Positions 61,928 to 64,000 of a DNA stretch of 64,000 nucleotides are shown in pieces. The notes beneath the pieces were generated by a model, which did not search any database, was not told the DNA's origin, and saw only the letters and a list, made by a program, of their open reading frames with translations. The DNA is from Mycobacterium noviomagense (GTDB lineage Bacteria; Actinomycetota; Actinomycetes; Mycobacteriales; Mycobacteriaceae). Position 1 is the first letter of the stretch. Every line of letters starts with the position of its first letter. The stretch covers positions 2,356,001-2,420,000 of the forward strand of contig NZ_AP022583.1 in the NCBI RefSeq assembly GCF_010731635.1. Direction: 5' to 3'. A program made the translations under genes and the position numbers.

Positions 61928-63489
61928 CTAGGCGGTCAGTTTCCGCGCGGCTTCGATGCGCGCCTTGAGCTGATCGCTGGTCGCCGCGGCCACCGGCGGC
62001 CCACCGCAGATTCGGCGCAGCTCGTTGTGGATCCAGCCGTGCGGCTTGCCGGTGCGGTGGTGCGCCAGCGCGACTTGCTGGTTGAGCTCGCGGCGCAGTT
62101 GGTGCAGCCGCCGGTGTGGCGCAACCGGCGCGGATGCCGCGCCGCTCGCGGTCGCCCTGGCGAGCTGCTCTTCCTGGCGGCGCCGCAACAGGTTTCGCAT
62201 CTGCTCGGCGTCCAGCAGGCCGGGGATCCCCAAGTAGTCGGCCTCTTCGTCGCTGCCAGCTGGGGTTGCGGTTCCAAACGAGGCGCCGTCGAAGATGACC
62301 TGGTCCAGTTCGGCGTCCGCGCCCAGCGAGGTAAACCCGTTGCCGGTCTCGGACGGCTCGGTTCGGTGGCGGTTGGCGGCGGTCAACTCGTCGCCGAGTG
62401 CATCCCGGTGTGGCTTGCCGAGAACGTGATCGCGTTGCGCCTCCAGCTCGCTGGCCAACCGCAGCAGCGGCGGCACCGAGGGCAGAAAGATGCTGGCGGT
62501 TTCGCCCGGGCGGCGCGAGCGCACGAACCGGCCGATGGCTTGCGCGAAGAACAGCGGAGTCGATGCGCTGGTGGCGTAGACTCCGACGGCCAGCCGCGGC
62601 ACGTCGACTCCCTCGGACACCATGCGGACCGCGACCAGCCAGCGGCTGGTGCTGGCAGCGAACTGCGAGATGTGGTCTGAGGATTTCGGGTCGTCGGACA
62701 GTGCCACGGTCGGCGCCTCGCCGGTGATCGTGGTCAGCAATCCGGCGTAGGCGCGCGCGGCCTTGTGGTCGGAGGCGATCACCATGCCGCCGGCGTCGGG
62801 AACTCCGTTGTCGCGCAACTGCCGCAGCCGGGTATCGGCGGCGGAGATGACCGCCGACATCCACTCGCCGGCCGGGTCGAGCGCCGTGCGCCATGCCCGG
62901 GCGGTGTGCTCGGCGGTCAGCGGCTCGCCGAGCCGCGCGGCGTGCTCTTCGCCCGCGCTGTTTCGCCACCGGGCCTCCCCGGAGTAGGCCAGGAACACGA
63001 CCGGGCGCACCACGCCGTCGGCCAGCGCCTCGGCATACCCATAGGTGTGGTCGGCCACCGACCGCAGCAGGCCGTCGCCGTCGGGCGCGTAGTCGACGAA
63101 CGGGATAGCGGCGTCGTCGCTGCGAAAAGGCGTGCCGGTCAACGCCAGCCGCCGGGTGGCGTCGCTGAACGCTTCCCGGGTGGCGTCGCCCCAGCTTTTG
63201 GCGTCGCCGCCGTGGTGGATCTCGTCGAAGATCACCAGGGTGCGCCTGCTTTCGGTGCGCACCCGATGGCGGGGCGGGTGGCTGGCGACTTGGGCATAGG
63301 TGACGACGATGCCGTGGTATTCGGAGGAGGTGTGCGCAGCGGCGTTGCTGAAGCGCGGATCCAGTGCGAGTCCGTCGGCGGCCGCTGCCAGCGCCCACTG
63401 TGTCTTGAGGTGTTCGGTGGGCACCACCACTGTGATCGTGTCGACGCTGCGGTCGGCCAGTAGTTCTGCGGCGATGCGCAGAGCAAACG
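61928..63489 (-). pseudogene. SF2 DEAD/DEAH-type helicase, 5' part cut by an ISL3 element
   Basis: About 520 codons remain: FALRIAAELLADRSVDTITVVVPTEHLKTQW (motif Ia region), DEIHHGGDAKSWG (motif II, DEIH), LALTGTPFRSD (motif III), SEGVDVPRL (motif V) and QAIGRFVRSRRPGE (motif VI), then a helical C-terminal tail with a GKPHGWIHNELRRICGG segment. The frame enters the insertion element at about 63490, just where the Walker A GKT should be. Motif I and the N-terminus are therefore absent, and the ATPase must be inactive unless the missing part lies beyond the IS. Confidence 0.85.
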
Positions 63490-64000
63490 GGCTCTTCGTA
63501 ATTCACAGTGCATTGACGAGTGTGTGGAGTGCGCCGCTGTGCAGCAGTGATCGCCATCGGTAGTGGACAAGGTTGCGGAATCCAAGGGCGTTGCGGCGCA
63601 GGGCTTCTAGGCGGCCGTTGATGGCTTCGGTGGGTCCGTTGGAGGCGTGGTGGTCGAAGAAGGCCAGGATGTCATGGCGGCGGCGCCACAGGGTGCGGCC
63701 GAGTTGGGCTATCTCTTCTAGCCCGGCGGGCACGCCGCGGCGAATCGAGTCGATCAAGCTGGTCATCGCTTGCTTGCCGCGGCGGCGGTTGGGGTCGGCG
63801 TAGGCGGCGATGATCTTCTGGTAGATCACGTAGGCGACCTTGACAGCGATGTGCTCGTCGGCGTCGAGCACCCCGGTCAAGCTGTGGTGTTGGCGCGCCG
63901 AGAGAAGGGTTGTGCGGGTGCGGGCGATGCGCCGGATCCCATACAGCGGATCCCCGGTATGGCCACGCCGCCCAAGTGTCTGCTGCTGGATGCGCTGGCG
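63490..64000 (-). mobile_element. ISL3-family insertion element (partial)
   Basis: The end GGCTCTTCGTAATTCACAG fits the GGCTCTTC-type terminus of ISL3 elements and stands 13 bp from the transposase stop. The other end is beyond the window. It has inserted into the helicase gene. ISL3 elements usually make 8-bp target duplications; the partner copy is outside the window, so this cannot be checked. Confidence 0.85.
63503..64000 (-). CDS. ISL3-family transposase (C-terminal part)
   Basis: The frame is open from the window edge to TGA at 63503, giving 165 residues. The sequence RRRGKQAMTSLIDSIRRG, LWRRRHDILAFFDHHASNGPTEAINGRLEALRRNALGFRN is the C-terminal part of a DDE_Tnp_ISL3 transposase; the final catalytic Glu lies in NGPTEAINGRLE. 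The remainder, with both catalytic Asp residues, is outside the window. No disruption is seen in the visible part, so the element may be active. Confidence 0.9.
   Translation of the reverse strand, partial: RQRIQQQTLGRRGHTGDPLYGIRRIARTRTTLLSARQHHSLTGVLDADEHIAVKVAYVIYQKIIAAYADPNRRRGKQAMTSLIDSIRRGVPAGLEEIAQLGRTLWRRRHDILAFFDHHASNGPTEAINGRLEALRRNALGFRNLVHYRWRSLLHSGALHTLVNAL

Overview
The window is about 67% GC and densely coded. It is almost certainly the chromosome of a slow-growing, non-tuberculosis Mycobacterium. The order fgd1-pta-ackA, pknG-glnH-glnX, mutT3, thiE, thiO-thiS-thiG, lpqL, thiD-thiC, ctpH, xthA, def, virR, sodC, pssA, psd, moeA2 follows the M. tuberculosis Rv0407-Rv0439c block. 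Lineage-specific islands interrupt it, including an hsp18 gene that closely resembles the M. leprae 18 kDa antigen. Assignments come from reading the sequence and from remembered family members; no database search was run.

Layout. Positions 1-4383 hold accessory genes: a partial SDR, a DUF3054 membrane protein, a methyltransferase, a GNAT enzyme, two decayed genes, a hemophore-like secreted protein and a metallo-hydrolase. A 55-bp tandem repeat fills the divergent promoter region before fgd1. From 4638 to 10790, fgd1, pta, ackA and a PknD-like receptor with a degenerate kinase domain overlap or nearly abut. They end at a hairpin terminator and an IS110-family element. Reading the other way are pknG, glnH and glnX (12507-17109), the amino-acid sensing module. 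Thiamine genes follow, with a TPP riboswitch ahead of thiO.

From 20695 to 35315 lies an accessory stretch: an SGNH esterase, a duplicated MEDS-domain signalling cassette, tandem LpqL-type lipoprotein peptidases, a 13E12-family HNH protein, an F420-type LLM oxidoreductase, a pair of small membrane proteins, a double TetR regulator, a Baeyer-Villiger monooxygenase and a divergent MerR/hsp18 pair. The core resumes with the Rv0421c homologue, thiD and thiC, again behind a TPP riboswitch.

From 38574 to 43664 is a signalling cluster: a PAS-ANTAR protein, a STAS anti-anti-sigma protein, and a 1279-residue protein joining sensor, histidine kinase, receiver, SpoIIE phosphatase and RsbW-like kinase. 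With the MEDS cassettes this makes two partner-switching systems in one window, with no sigma factor gene beside either. From 43667 to 61857 the Rv0424c-Rv0439c block is conserved, with many 1-8 bp stop/start overlaps and one decayed methyltransferase inserted. The right end is an SF2 helicase whose Walker A region is cut by an ISL3-family element that runs off the window.

Several loci carry frameshifts or internal deletions (2195-2549, 3177-3643, the IS110 transposase, 23405-23872, 55039-55820). Some may be sequencing errors, above all the paired compensating shifts; the deletions cannot be.
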